Below the pieces are notes generated by a model that did not search any database, had not been told where the DNA came from, and saw only the letters and a list, made by a program, of their open reading frames with translations. This document shows positions 21,684 to 33,755 of a stretch of DNA of 64,000 nt, in pieces. Origin of the DNA: Paraphoma chrysanthemicola (lineage: Eukaryota; Ascomycota; Dothideomycetes; Pleosporales; Phaeosphaeriaceae); the NCBI GenBank assembly GCA_020744225.1, contig JAGMWG010000001.1, forward strand, positions 1,798,001 through 1,862,000, written 5' to 3'. Each line of letters opens with the position of its first letter. The stretch's first letter is position 1. The translations under genes and the position numbers were made by a program.

Positions 21684-22745
21684 TATTAGACTATGCAAGG
21701 AGGTGGTGTTGATGATTTGTTTGACGTTGAGCGTTCTAGCGTATATACCCGCTTTGTGGCATTTAGGGTAGCTTAATTGACGAAGCGTATTGCTTTACCC
21801 GCTCACCAAAGCGCTCCGGACTAGTAATGGCTAGAGCGAAGAATAGCGACCCTTCCAGACCTCCTGTTTGCGAACTTGACAACAAGAGTTAGTTCGGCTA
21901 CTACTAAGGCAGAGGGAAATCGCCTACTTGAGTCCGTCTGCTCACACGCCCGCAGGAGCAAGCCCAGCTGCAAACCAAAGCAAACGAAGCGATACGAAGC
22001 ATCCTCTCACAGAATGCATCAACGACCGCCGACCTGGCGCATGGTCGCGATCCAGCGTCGGCTGTTCGGCACTTATTATGCAGTACGGAAAGAATGTATC
22101 AAGCTCGCTATATAAGCGGGCATCAGTGCATCAATTCAATGAGTGCTCTCCTGCACTCACAACCCACATGTCCACGTCACTTTTTCATGTTGTATAGGAG
22201 CGCTCGCCTCATAGGCCACTGCAAGGCCTCATCCTACCAGCAACTTGATGGTAAGCCGGAGCCTGCCACGACATCCCATTTATCCGGTTGCATGTACACT
22301 CCACCCAACGGCAGATCTCCTCGACTTTGATTGCTAGACAGACTAGGCTGTATATGTGCCGAAACACCACAAAGCTTCGCCCAGGCTTGCATTCATTAAG
22401 AAACATCTGATCCTTGTAATTCCCCGATCGGTGATGGTCATGCGGGTTGTCACTGGTCAATAGCAATGTCGATGCGATGCGAGCAAAGCTGGGGTGCATG
22501 CCAATATCCTAGAGACCATTTGACTGCGGCTGGTATATGGCATGGGCATATTACGATGATAGACGACCTTGAGCTTGTAATGAGCGATCGTCATAGCGCC
22601 TGACCTTCAGGTCTGCGACACAATAGCTGGGCAGATGGGAAGAACGTATATAAGAGATGCCACACGGCAGTTAGGAAGGCCTCATCCGCTTCGGTAGCAC
22701 AACTTTCGCTTCAGGTGCATCTTCTAGTGCTGTGCCACAATCATC
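21684..22745. other. Intergenic, upstream region of AA9 gene
   Basis: About 1.06 kb without a supported gene. It contains the 3' flank of the DUF2985-like gene and the promoter of the AA9 gene, with a TATA-like element near 22647. Confidence 0.6.
22647..22654 (+). promoter_or_regulatory. TATA-like box of the AA9 gene
   Basis: The sequence TATATAAG lies about 100 bp upstream of the AA9 start codon at 22746, a normal distance for a strongly regulated fungal promoter. Confidence 0.6.
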
Positions 22746-23639
22746 ATGAAGTTCATTACCATCTTGGCTGCGTTGCCGGCGTTGTCGTGCGCTCATACCA
22801 TCGCTCAGCGCGTGAGGTGCGTCGCCCATCTCATGTAACATAGAGACGAAAACTGATACTCTACAGGGTTAACGGACAGGACAATGGTCTATCACAAGGT
22901 ATCCGCGTCGCCACATCCAACAACCCAAGTAAGCAACACATTCTCAAATAGCCTAGAGTACACACTGACCCACTATAGTTTACAATGTCAACGACGGCAA
23001 CATTGCCTGCAACTCCGGCTTCCAGTCCCCTGTGTCGAGCAAGATCATCGAAGTCAAGGCTGGAGACAAGGTCGGTGTGAACTGGGGCCACGTGATCGGC
23101 GGCGCACAATTCGCAAACGATGCCGACCACCCCATTGCGAAGAGCCATAAGGGCCCTACCATCTTCTACCTGTATGTCTAACCCATCTCAAACCAAATAT
23201 CATGAGCATGTGACTGACACTTCCCAGGGCCAAGGTCGACAACGCCGCCTCCGCATCCACCTCCGGCCAGAAATGGTTCAAAGTCTTCGAAGACGGTCTC
23301 GATGGCTCCGGCAGCTGGGGCGTCGACCGCATGATCAACAACGGCGGCTGGGTCGACTTCACCATGCCATCGTGCGTCGCGCCAGGTAACTACCTGCTCC
23401 GCGCGGAAATCATCGCTCTGCACAGCGCCAGCAAATCTCTGGGTGCGCAATTTTACATGGGCTGTGCGCAAATTAATGTTAGTGGAAGTGGAACCAAGGC
23501 TGGTAACACGGTCAGCTTTCCAGGCGCGTACGGGCAAAGCGATCCCGGTATTCTTTTGAGCATTTATGATAGTACGGGCCAGCCTAAGGGGAATGGTCAG
23601 CCGTATAAGATTCCGGGACCGGCGGTTTTGAAGTGTTAG
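22746..23639 (+). CDS. AA9 lytic polysaccharide monooxygenase (secreted)
   Basis: Four exons (22746-22816, 22867-22928, 22979-23171, 23228-23639) give 245 aa. A 16-residue signal peptide ends LSCA, so the mature protein starts with H17, the copper-binding His brace residue, followed by TIAQRVRVNG. The second copper His is H101 in SHKGP, and the axial Tyr is Y185 in GAQFYMGC with Q183 before it. Other family signatures are IACNSGF, WFKVFEDG and GNYLLRAEIIALH. The C-terminus ends in ...GPAVLKC with no cellulose-binding module. AA9 enzymes oxidatively cleave cellulose or related glucans outside the cell using copper and an electron donor or peroxide. The introns are short (46-56 nt) and the phases all fit. 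Confidence 0.96.
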
Positions 23640-24064
23640 ATGGGCGTGTCATGTGGAAAGAGATTTTGGGGAGGAATTAGTGCAAGGTTGAAATAGCGTC
23701 GATGTATTCCAATACGAATACTGGCCATGCCGATGATAGCATGGAGAATGCATACTTGCTTGATGCAGATGTGAAGACAGGTGACTAACTTAACCGTCTC
23801 CTAGATCGACAATCGAAGCACGCAATATTCCCCTGAAGATGCTCACAGTACAGTTGAGAATGCTATTGTCTTCGGCTGTCTAAAAATTAGGTAGTAATTA
23901 TTGCCTTGACAGCTCACGATGAAAAGTGAAAGTGAAGACCCACACCACCTGCCTACCTAATCTTCCTCAAAACCCCTCCCCAAGCTCATCCTCTCTCCAT
24001 CCATCTACACCCGCAGCAGCACGCACTCACTTCGAATAGCACAGCACAGCACTTGTTCGACACA
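23640..24064. other. Intergenic, CT-rich leader before the repeat-protein gene
   Basis: The first half is the AA9 3' flank. The second half, about 23960-24060, is C/T-rich, typical of fungal core promoters and leaders. I see no gene. Confidence 0.6.
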
Positions 24065-25316
24065 ATGCCTTGCTACAGACCTAATTACCCAACAGTCAAC
24101 TGCCATCCCGACCGCGGCCCGCGCCCACGACCTCGCCCGCTGACACGCCGCCGCTCTCGATCTCCGTCGCGCTCCCCACCGCCAGAAAAGCTGGGTCCAA
24201 ATCTTCCTCCGTGGTCGTTTGACACCAAGACAGGCGCCGTGCTACGCGACGGCAAACGACTAGAAGAATGGGAACGTAACCTCACACTCCTCGCAACACG
24301 GTATCAAGACCGATTCGACCTGAACGCCGACCAGCGCGGGATTCGGTGTCGAGGCTGGTGCAGAGGTGGCCGCTGGATTTGACTGAGCTCGAACATTCAC
24401 CCAGGGAAGAGGAACAGGCGCGTGAGGCACGAGGACTTAGCTCAGGCGGTATTCAACCCACGAGAACTACCGACAAAATGTCTCGCTCGACTTACGACCA
24501 GTCAACTAAGAACGACTCAACACCGCGCACTGCTTCACTTCCACGTATACCAACCGACCAGTCACCGTGGACCTGCGAACCGTCAACAGGCGACATCTTC
24601 GCCGCAGGCGAGCCGCTCACATCCAACGAACACAGACTCGTTCTCCTCGCTAATCGCCATCCAGCCAATTTCAAAGACGCATCTGTGCTGAAAGGTGAAC
24701 GCCCACTGACGGGGTGGGAGCGTGAACTTGTTGACGCAGCGAGGAAGTATCCTGTTGATGTCAAGAATATTACGGATTATCATTCGGCGCATGGTCCAGT
24801 GCCTGAGTCGCAGAGAAACAAGAAGAAGCGAAAGAGGGGCAGTCTGATGGAGAGAGAGCGAGTAGTAACAGGTGAAGAAGAGAAGGGCCGCAAGACGAAG
24901 GCTACCGCTTCGGTTCGGCCGGTGCACAAGAGTCTACCAGAGAGCGCAGGCTAGTTGTCATTGCGAGCCGGTATCCAGACAAGTTCCACGAAGGAGGGAC
25001 ATTCAAGGCAAAAGGCGAGCCAGTGTTGACGGGTTGGGAACGCGAGCTTGTGCGCGCGGCGAGGAGGTTTCCGATTGAGCTTGGAGAAGCGAGAGAGGAG
25101 CAAAAGAGGTATTTTGAAGTGGGGAGGGAGAAGGTGTCAGGTAGTCTGAGGGAGGCTATTGGTGGGCTAGGTGGTATCTGGGAGAAGACAAGTGGTTTGG
25201 GAACAAGCAAGGTCGCACCAAAGACTACTGGAGAACGACATGAGGTCGCAAAAAAGGCGGGTGCGCACGAGAAAGAGGGTGTAAAGGATGGCTCGACTCG
25301 GTCAACTTTGAGGTAA
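24065..25316 (+). CDS. Unrecognised protein with ~30-residue paired repeats
   Basis: I do not recognise this gene. Three overlapping frames each carry the same degenerate unit, roughly G-x-[FL]-x3-GEPLTGWERELVxLAxRYPxxF. Clear copies: GAVLRDGKRLEEWERNLTLL, GDIFAAGEPLT.., KGERPLTGWERELVDAARKYP, RRLVVIASRYPDKF and KGEPVLTGWERELVRAARRFP. Two in-phase introns would merge the frames: 24301-24353 and 24872-24930, giving exons 24065-24300, 24354-24871 and 24931-25316. The first intron would remove part of a good repeat copy (RYQDRFDLN), so a frameshift or two adjacent genes (second ATG at 24478, good context) is also possible. The N-terminus is Pro/Arg-rich with RS dipeptides, and a KKKRKRG basic patch lies between repeat pairs. 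There is no signal peptide or membrane segment. Helical repeats are inferred. Confidence 0.5.
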
Positions 25317-26264
25317 TACGCACACTACTTCGGTCATAATGAATACAGTGTCGCAAGATGTCGCAAGAGCTACCGAGCTAGTTCGTCGGATGTAGCGTGG
25401 CACCTTCAATTAACGCTCTGAGCAGGATTTTGACATATTGCTAGTCCCATTGAGGATCGGCGTAAGGATCTGTACACGTCTTGAGCATCTCTGCCTCGGA
25501 ACATCCGGCTGATCGTCACCCCACATCAGGGTCCTGTGGTTGTTTTATCCGTCTAGTCTGCTCCTGCCCAAGGCTTCCACCTCGGCGTCGCGGGGAGGTG
25601 AAGGTCGCCGCAAACGACAGCCTCGAAGAGTCGTAGTGAGCTAGCTTTGGGGCCCTGTGCTGCGGTACCACCAACACGCATGTGACAATGGGTTGAAGGC
25701 GCGTTACCGAGACGACGTAGCGGTGCAAGGGATGAAGAGGCAGAAATCATGGCCTAGCGGTAGGAACCGTGCGATGTACGCTAAGCATTTTGGCCAAAGT
25801 CGGCACTGCGGGATGACGATCGTGTTCGTTGGTGTTGAGCGCGTGAAGCCAAGCTATCAACTTCTGAATGATGACGTCGCTGCCACAGCTCGTCGAAGCC
25901 GCAGAGCCGACCACAAAACTCCATCCATTGTCCAGCACACGGCGTCTCGCGAGTGTGTTTCATTTCGAGAGCAGCGCCCAAAGCCCACACAGGTTAATTT
26001 CTGCAACAGGAGATCGACGACACCAAGTCCAATTGGGCAGCACGAATCCGGCTGCGCCTCCAAATCTGCCTCCCAATTGCCCTCTAGCGCGACTGCACAC
26101 GTCATAGTAAGCCACACCCTCCGCGTCGCTGCCACAGTGTAGCATCGTGTTTGCAGAAGTTCGGACCTGTCTCCGCTGCCAAACACGACTCACATATATC
26201 CGCCCAGGTCCTGCTGTCTCTGCTCCCGCCTAGCAACAGGCAGTAAGCCTGACAGACACGCGCC
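25317..26264. other. Intergenic, promoter and leader of SLM-like gene
   Basis: About 950 bp with several overlapping open frames on both strands, none with ATG context or family features. Likely promoter plus 5' leader of the next gene. Confidence 0.55.
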
Positions 26265-29138
26265 ATGGCGACCCATCGACCAGTAACCCCTTCGGCCTCG
26301 TACAACCCTGTCCCCAGCATCGACGACCCCTCGCATCTCAGCAGAGGGTACGGCTCCTCGTCGCACCTGAACAACGTCGATGCGAATGACTACGCGAATG
26401 ACCACTATGGCTCCAGCGCGCCCGACGAGCGCAGAGGCAGGGGCCGCTTCGAGGAGGAGTTTGATGCGCGCACTCGCGGCTCCTCTGTACTTGACGGCGA
26501 CATCCCCCAGCGGTCTGCTTCTCGCGCGTCAAGAGCGTCAACGACTCTGAATCAGGGCTCAGCGCCGTCGCGCAGCGGAACCCTGAAGAAGAAGGGCTCT
26601 GTCAAGCGAACCGGCAGCCTCAAGCGCAGCGGGAGCCGGAGAAGCATGCACGCTGGCAGCATTCGAGGCGTCCCCATCGATGATCAGGAGCGCGGCTACG
26701 ATCGCGAGGACAGCGTCTTCTACACACCGGTGCCCACCAAGGGATCGCCCACCGAAGTCCTGGCCGACCGATTCCAGAGTATGTTTAATGCAAGTGTGCC
26801 AAAACGTGAACTAACATCCGGCAGCTTGGCGCAAGTTCCTCAAGGACCTCATCACCTACTTCCGCGAGGTGTCTTCCTCGTATGAGCACCGTGCGAAGAG
26901 CCTGCTCAAGGTCTCGAACGTAATCAACAATACCAACGCCCCTGCGGCTCTCCTTACCGAGGGCGGTCTCAATGACGCCAACCGCATACTGCGCGACTTC
27001 CACAAGCAGGCCATCGTCGAGGCGAACAAGGCTCGTGACATCGAGGCCGACGTCATCAATCAACTGAGCGGTCTTCGCGCGGACCTTGCGCAGAAGATCA
27101 AGGAGATCAAGTCCCTCTCTGGCGACTTTAAGAACAGCGTCGAGAAGGAGAAGGAGACCACAAGAAAGTGTGTGACTGCGCTCGAGGAGGCGCTGGCTTT
27201 GGTCGACTCCGATCCAAATGCTGTTGCAGGCAAGGGCGACCCATATGTGGTTCGTCTTGGAGTCGAACGTCAGGTGGAGAGGCAGATTGATGAGGAGAAC
27301 TACCTGCACAGGGTATGATCTCACAGGCACCTTTACTATTTCAAGCTGACACGAGTAGGCCTACCTCAACCTTGAAAACTCTGGTCGCGAACTCGAGTCC
27401 ATTGTGGTGGGAGAGATCCAGAAGGCTTACAATGCCCTCGCGAGCATCCTCAAGCGTGACGCAGATGAGATGTACTCGACCGTCGAGAAGCTTCGCACCG
27501 GCCCAATCGCTATGCCTCGTGACAGCGAATGGTCCGTCTTTGTGAAGAGCGACCCGCATTTTGTCAACCCTGAACTTCCTCTGCGCAGACTTGAGGATAT
27601 TGAGTACCCTGGCAAGCACCACCCGGCGACTGCTGAAGTCAGGGCTGGTATGCTTGAGCGGAAGAGCAAGTACTTGAAGAGCTACACTCCTGGATGGTCA
27701 GTACACAACAACCATATTCTCTATTTCACTAACACCGATCAGGTACGTCCTGTCGCCGACGCACATCCATGAGTTCAAGTCTGCCGATCGTATCTATACA
27801 CAGCCTCCAGTCATGTCTCTCTACCTTCCTGACCAGAAGCTTGGTTCGCGCTCGCAGCCTGGTAGTTCATCCCACAAGTTTGTCATCAAGGGCCGCCAGA
27901 CCGGATCCATGCATCGTGGCCACACCTGGGTCTTCCGCGCCGAGACATATGAGACCATGCTCGCTTGGTATGATGACATCAAAAACTTGACCGAGAAGAG
28001 CGGCGAGGAACGCAATGCCTTTGTACGCCGCCACGCCAGCGTCAGGAGCACAAGTGCTGGAAGTGCACGTTCTGGCAGCTCCGACGGAGGTCTTGAGGAA
28101 GACGAGGCCGATGCCGTGCCCTACAGCGCCAACCAGTCGCTCGCAAATCAGGCCGTGCGCGAAGAGACACCGACCAGGCCATCTCCAGGTGGGCGGTTCC
28201 CATCCGATCTTAATGTCAATCGTAACTTACAAGCGCCTCTTTCGCCATCTAGCGGCAGCTCAGAGATCGGCCATGATTTAACGACCGCGGCTGGAGGTCC
28301 CCAACAGGATGTGCACCCAGCGTATTTCGACAACTCGGCAGACTATCACTACAACGAACCCACACAACCAATCCAACAGCAGCAGGAGTACCCCGCCTCG
28401 TCCTACGTTAACTCCTACCCGCCTACCCAACAACCATATCAGACAACCAATGCGCAAACCTACAATTCCGCGCCTCAAACATATCAGACCCAGCCTGCCC
28501 CTCAGCAATACCAGGCTCAGCCATCTTACAACGACCCTTCCGCCTTTGAGCGTCCAGACAGCAACTATGGTGGCTGGATGGCGCCTGCCGCAGGTGGTGC
28601 ATTAGGTGGAGCCGCCGCTGGGGCTCTGGCTAGCGATGCGTATCGAAAACACCAAATGGAGCAGCAAGAACAAGCACAACAGCAGGAGCTCAACGAACAG
28701 GCACAATTGCAAAACCAGGGCCAGCAGTACCCTATTCAGACACCTCCTGTTCCTGACCGCGACCCTGATCACACCCTTCCAACGTCCATCGATGAGCATA
28801 CAAGCGCCTCGGAACCTGGCATTCACCCAACCCTCATTCCAGCTCCAGTTATTGCTGCAGGCGCAACTCGCGATGCGCCTATTGGCGGCGCCTTGGCCAC
28901 TCCCTCAACCGCCAACACATCTTTTTTAGCTGATTCTGACGTGGGCGCCGCCGGTGCTATCTCTGGCAAGACCATCAACGGCGGCCCGGTCCCTGTGGAA
29001 CTTGTTGAGATTGCAGACGCTCAGGTCCATCCTGGCGTTCAGCGCACAAACACGGACATCAGCATTAGTGACCTGCATGTCCCCGGCGAGTATCCCAAGG
29101 TTCAGGCCGTAAAGGTTCCTGCTTCACTTCCAGAGTAA
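26265..29138 (+). CDS. SLM1: SLM1/SLM2-like PH-domain protein (TORC2 effector)
   Basis: Four exons (26265-26778, 26825-27312, 27359-27696, 27743-29138) give 911 aa. Residues 1-165 are low-complexity, with Arg/Ser and a KKKGSVKRTGSLKRSGS basic patch. An F-BAR-like helical region (about 172-430) starts TWRKFLKDLITYFREV and includes INQLSGLRADLAQKIKEIK. The PH domain (about 440-555) has YLKSYTPGWYVLSPTHIHEF, HKFVIKGRQTG, HTWVFRAETYETMLAWYDDI. The C-terminal 350 residues are Gln/Pro/Tyr/Ala-rich. Yeast Slm1/2 bind PI(4,5)P2 at the plasma membrane, sit in or near eisosomes, recruit TORC2 targets and influence actin and sphingolipid synthesis. The splice at GW|Y restores the PH strand exactly. Which of SLM1 or SLM2 it matches cannot be decided. 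Confidence 0.94.
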
Positions 29139-30976
29139 GGTAAAAGCGATGTACGATTTGGCTGAGTGTTCTTGGAAGCGTGGCGCTATTGGTTTTCATT
29201 GGTATACACGGTGATGTTTACAACATCTTGTAAGGGTTTCCGGTTCATCTTACGAGGGTCATATGGGATACATCAGGGCTACATGTTTTCTGTGTGGGAC
29301 CTTTCCACGTTGCGAGTCGATCATGTCCATCTCTCTCCTTTTCTCTCTTCCTACACCTCCCGACTATTTCTTTTCTCACTCTCTCGTTTGCGGCGCGAGC
29401 TTTCCTTGCTCTCGTTCCAAAACTTGTACTTAATTATCCCCTTTGATACCCGCACTTTGCGAAATCTGCCCAGTTTTGTTTTGTAGAGTATGGCTCTTGT
29501 TAGCGTGGCGAATACATCGGACTTTGGTGTTTGCGTTTTGAAGTACTGCTTCATGTGCTTTGTGTGCTCTTGTCCGGAGTAGAAAAGTTTGCACTGCGTA
29601 ATAGAACAATATACTTATATCACTAAATGCCACACTGACACGCACATCTACACAAACACATGCGAAAACTCATCCTTCACCACAAGCCAAGCACAAACTT
29701 CTAACCGAAACCACCAAAACCATATTCCATCCCAAAACCTTCAACTGCGCCTCACACATGTCAAATCATGCAAGCCCTACACAAGCCCCATGCAAGCAAA
29801 AGTCCAAGCCACACCCTACCCCAGCCAGCGTTGCAAATCCTCATTTGCCAAGCGCGCCCCCTCAGCTGTCGCTGTTGCTTCTTCCGCAAGCCCAAAGTGC
29901 GGAAATTAAGCCCTCAACGCAAACGACCTCGGGATCAAGCAACATGAAACCGTAGCGTCAACTCTCGCAGTGTGTTGCTGAGCCACAATCTGCGAAATTG
30001 GACGTGGCGCTTGCATTATTGTGTGAAAGAAGGCCGGAAGGGGTTCATGTGCTACAGTAATTACTTTTTTTTTGTTCCATGTGTGTGTGCGCAGGACAGT
30101 TTGTTGTTGAGAAGGTTTGAATTTGATCGACGCGAGAGTTTGGGGTTTGGTTGATCTGCAATTTGGGAAGATGATATGTGCTTTTTGTTTGATGTGATTG
30201 GGCCGTCATCTTCGCACATGTGCCAAATTGCGTGAAACGAGGCTTGCGTTTCGCGCGCTTGGATTGGTGCAATGGGAAAGTTGGTATTGCGGACATGGTC
30301 TCGTGTGACTGCATGGTGAGTGAGTGGTCGTGGTATCAATCCTCCAGTGGTTTGCTGTCGTGAAGATTGGTTGGAACTCAAGTCACAGAAGCACGCGACT
30401 TGTATGTAAGATTCGTCATTCGCTATGAAAAGTACTATGTAAGGAGAAGGAAAGGATAGGAAATAGCTTTTACTTCCAGTCGAGTCGGCATGTGGCGATG
30501 GATGGGTAATTGTTGCATGGACGATACAGCGGGACAGAGCACCCAAAGGAATGGCGTGGACGAAATTACCGTCCGAAAGCAAGTATAGCGCAGTGGTGTA
30601 AGGAGCGACCGTGATGCCCGCGAGTTGCGCCAAATGAGAAAGTTTGTTGTAACTGCCCATTTCATTGTCCGTATCTAGACACCCAAGACGCCAGATGGTG
30701 AGTCGAAACTGGAGATATATAACACAAGTGAACAGGCTTCTGCAACCCAGGCCTGATAAGCAACGGGGTATACCGTCGTACTGTAAAGCAACGCCACAGA
30801 GGAAACTGCTACTCTCGTCGTCAAGCGTGATAGCACACTAAGTGCGAGATGGGAGGTAATGAGGTTGACGAGTCGGATGGAGGATCAAATGGTTGAAAGT
30901 CGCCAGGCGATAGCCAACGGCGGGGGGTGCAATGGCAAGAATGGGAGTTGTTCTTGCGAATGCCGACGTCAGATGC
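29139..30976. other. Intergenic, convergent 3' flanks
   Basis: About 1.8 kb lie between the 3' ends of the SLM-like and WSC genes. It contains a T-run at about 30065-30074. One ATG-started minus frame (30061-30660, 199 aa) is Ser/His/Thr-rich with no domain, signal peptide or intron support, so I leave it out. An untranslated RNA is possible but not supported by anything visible. Confidence 0.5.
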
Positions 30977-31910
30977 TCATACGTTGGTGACCTGGCTGAA
31001 TGTTAGTGTTGCGATACACGACAGTGTAGACAGTGGACCATACCTTCAATATCCGCCTTGAGTAGTCCTCGTTGTCTGCAATGCTGCCATTGCTTTGCCT
31101 CCGATCCACAAAGCTAGGGTCGATGCGGGAGTCGTTCATTGACGAGTTGCTCGTGTGGAGCTTCCCTCCCGCGACGAATTGGTCAACGTTGGCAGCGTTG
31201 CGACGGTAATCCTCCTCGGCCTGCTTCTGGCGCCTTCGTCGCAAGAAGAACCATACGCCGCCAAGAATCGCAGCCAGTCCGACAATGCCTACGACTACAC
31301 CTGCAGCGATGCCCGCCTTGTTTGGCTTGCTCTCTTCCTTTGGTTTCGCTGACGGCGTGGCGCTGGCGGTCACAACAGGTGCCGCTGACGTTGCGGGCGC
31401 TGATGTCTTGGGAGCCACTGAGGAGCTGGATGGCGTATATGTCTCGACTTCATTCCGTGTGTTGCCAGTGAGCTCGATCCACAATTTACCGGCTCCACCG
31501 CCTGTGTACGTTAGCAACATTCAAAGAGAAAAGAGAATCGTCCACGTACATGTCCATCGGTCATCGCCAGAGCATGTTGTGGAGCAGGAGCTGTTGTCGG
31601 TCTGCCACTCCTTGGCTGGGATCTTGTCTCCACACCAGCAGTTCACTCCGTCGGACAAGCCCATGACGGCCTTGCCTTCTTGTAAACAGACCAGTTGGCA
31701 GTTGCCAGGACTGCGGAAGTCGTACGGGCCATGGTTCTCGAGAGGAGTCCCTGTTGCGTAGCAGCCGATCTCGACCAGGGCACTGGCGCGCAGGGTGACA
31801 GTGGGCGTCGTGATGGGCTTCTTGATGGTGGTTGTCGGGGTGTCGTCGGCAGCGGCTGTTAGCAGCATCGAGGCTGCTGCAAGAGCCGACACGAATTTGA
31901 TGAGGACCAT
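30977..31910 (-). CDS. WSC-domain cell-wall stress sensor
   Basis: Three exons (31910-31550, 31501-31044, 30991-30977) give 277 aa. A signal peptide covers about 1-21 (VSALAAASMLLTAAA). The WSC domain (about 46-128) has EIGCYATGTPLE, GNCQLVCLQEG, MGLSDGVNCWCGDKIP and the spliced CSGDDRWTCGGAGKLW, in which T|GC is split by intron 1 (48 nt). A short Ser/Thr/Ala/Pro stretch (143-182) leads to a transmembrane helix at 183-206, then RRRRQK and a 70-residue cytosolic tail ending NEDYSRRILK-VTNV. The last exon is only 15 nt; reading through instead would add about 24 unrelated residues. WSC proteins are mannosylated sensors that signal through Rom/Rho1 to the cell-wall integrity MAP kinase pathway and to glucan synthase. 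The Ser/Thr stalk is shorter than in yeast Wsc1. Confidence 0.93.
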
Positions 31911-33755
31911 GTTTGTGGTGATGGTGTTGGGGTGTTGGGGAGTACGGGGTGATGAGAGCGCCTGTCCTCTAAACCAGCAGATGTGGACTGTTGTGCGTTA
32001 GCGGTGTGCCCATTCACCTTCACTGCAAACGCGGGTCGCACCTTCGGCCTACTCGCGGGAGGGAGCACACATGCAAGGCCCTTTCTGCCTTTTGCTCGTG
32101 GGAGTTGACTCGACGGGGTTGTGTGTTGACGGGCGGCACGTGGCGGGTCGAGTGTCGGCGGCGGGTATGGGGTTCAGGCAGGCGGGAGGTGTCGTGGAGT
32201 GGTTGAAGGTGGCCCGGTTGGCAGCCGCGTACCAGTTCAGCAGTGGACTCGCTCAACGATGCCCTGTCTGCCGGATTCGAAACGCGGTGCGTTGGGGTGC
32301 TGGGTGGTCGTGGGCGATCCGGAATGCGTTTCGCGTTTCACCCCTTAGTCCCTTCAAGCAGTGCAGAAGGAATGTATCAGCTGTCACGGATGTCACAGCG
32401 AGCGGACAGGTGGTGGTGATGAAAGCAGAGACAGAGCAGTAACGAGTGTGGGTGTCGAACGACAAGGAATGACTGGAGTGGGTTGACAGCGCGAGAGAGG
32501 CCTGTGGGCGTGTGGGTCGAGGGGAAAGGGAGATGGAAGGAGCACGCGTCCCGATCGGGCAAGACCCTAATTTACCTAGCGCCCCGGACCGACACGACGC
32601 TGCAAATTCCGTCACGCCGGGCCCTGTTGGCTGCCAACTGTCTACATATTGATTGATTGTGCTGTGCCTCTAATAATACGGCAGTGCATCTGCACGTCGA
32701 AGCGCGCCCTCTGCGTGCAGCAACCGCGAGCGTCAATGACAGCAGCGCTCTCACGATGGCCACACTCTTTGAGCGACGCCGCAGCCCGTGGTCAGGTACC
32801 CGCAACGACAAGGTCCAATCACCAGCGGTGCCTGACGCCAAGTGCCGCCCGTTTTACGCAGTCGTTTCACGACACGGCACCCTTGCGCAGGGGAACAGGC
32901 CTTGTTGGCCAACCACGCGGCCCATCCAGAAGCGCTCGCTGGGCTTTTTGTCGCTGACGTTGCCTGCATGGCGACGCCGCGCAGCCATGCGACGATGCTC
33001 ACTTTGGCGTGGGCCTGCGGTCGAGAATGTTCTGCGCCTGCTGCTTTGGGCTGTTGAGATCGAGCACAGCTGAGAGTGGACATCGCGGCCTGTCGGTGGC
33101 TTGCGACGACATTCGACATTGCACGCTGACCGGTCAGGATGACTGCTTATTGACATGTGAGATCCTGGACAGTTCGCGGCTTCGTCGGCTGGCGAGTCGC
33201 TGTGGGAAGCCATGCATGTGTGGCCGACCGAAAATAGACGGATGAGATGTGGTCAAGCGCGATGCTGCTCGTTACGTCCCACGAGCATGCAAAATCTTGA
33301 TGGGCACCACTGCGAATATGCGCATAGAATTTCACCTCGTTCGCAGGCCGGTAAGCTTTCCGAACAGACGTCAAAAGTCTGGGGAGTTTCACCTCGAGAC
33401 GTCTGGCACCGTCATGCTGTGCTTGTGTGCCACGGGACCCGTGTCCCAGGTTGGGAGACGTGGAGGCGCAGCATAATTCGCGAACGCAATGCGGAACCTT
33501 TTGCATTTCCACAGAGACCGTTCTCGAAAGCGGTGTCTCCAATCATATTTTTGTTGGCTCATCTTGCCAATTCGCATGCAGTAGATGCTACCGATGTGAT
33601 GTGCCAATTCAGATTTTGCTGTATGGGTGGTTGTCCCTTGGCGAAGCGGGCAGCGTGTACAAGTCACGTGGTCATTAGCGCCAAGCCCCCACCCAAATCG
33701 GGACAGCTCAGACAATTAACAGTAATGCGAACATTCATGACCAGCACCACGCTTG
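31911..33755. other. Divergent intergenic region, WSC / mitochondrial-type gene
   Basis: About 1.8 kb, GC-rich in its left half, contain many overlapping open frames on both strands and no recognisable protein. It probably holds the WSC promoter with a long leader, and the promoter of the gene at 33756. Confidence 0.5.

Noticed and set aside
30061..30660. 199-codon ATG-started minus-strand frame between the SLM and WSC genes
   Set aside because: No domain, signal peptide, membrane segment or splice support. It lies in convergent 3' flanks and its composition (Ser/His/Thr) looks random.
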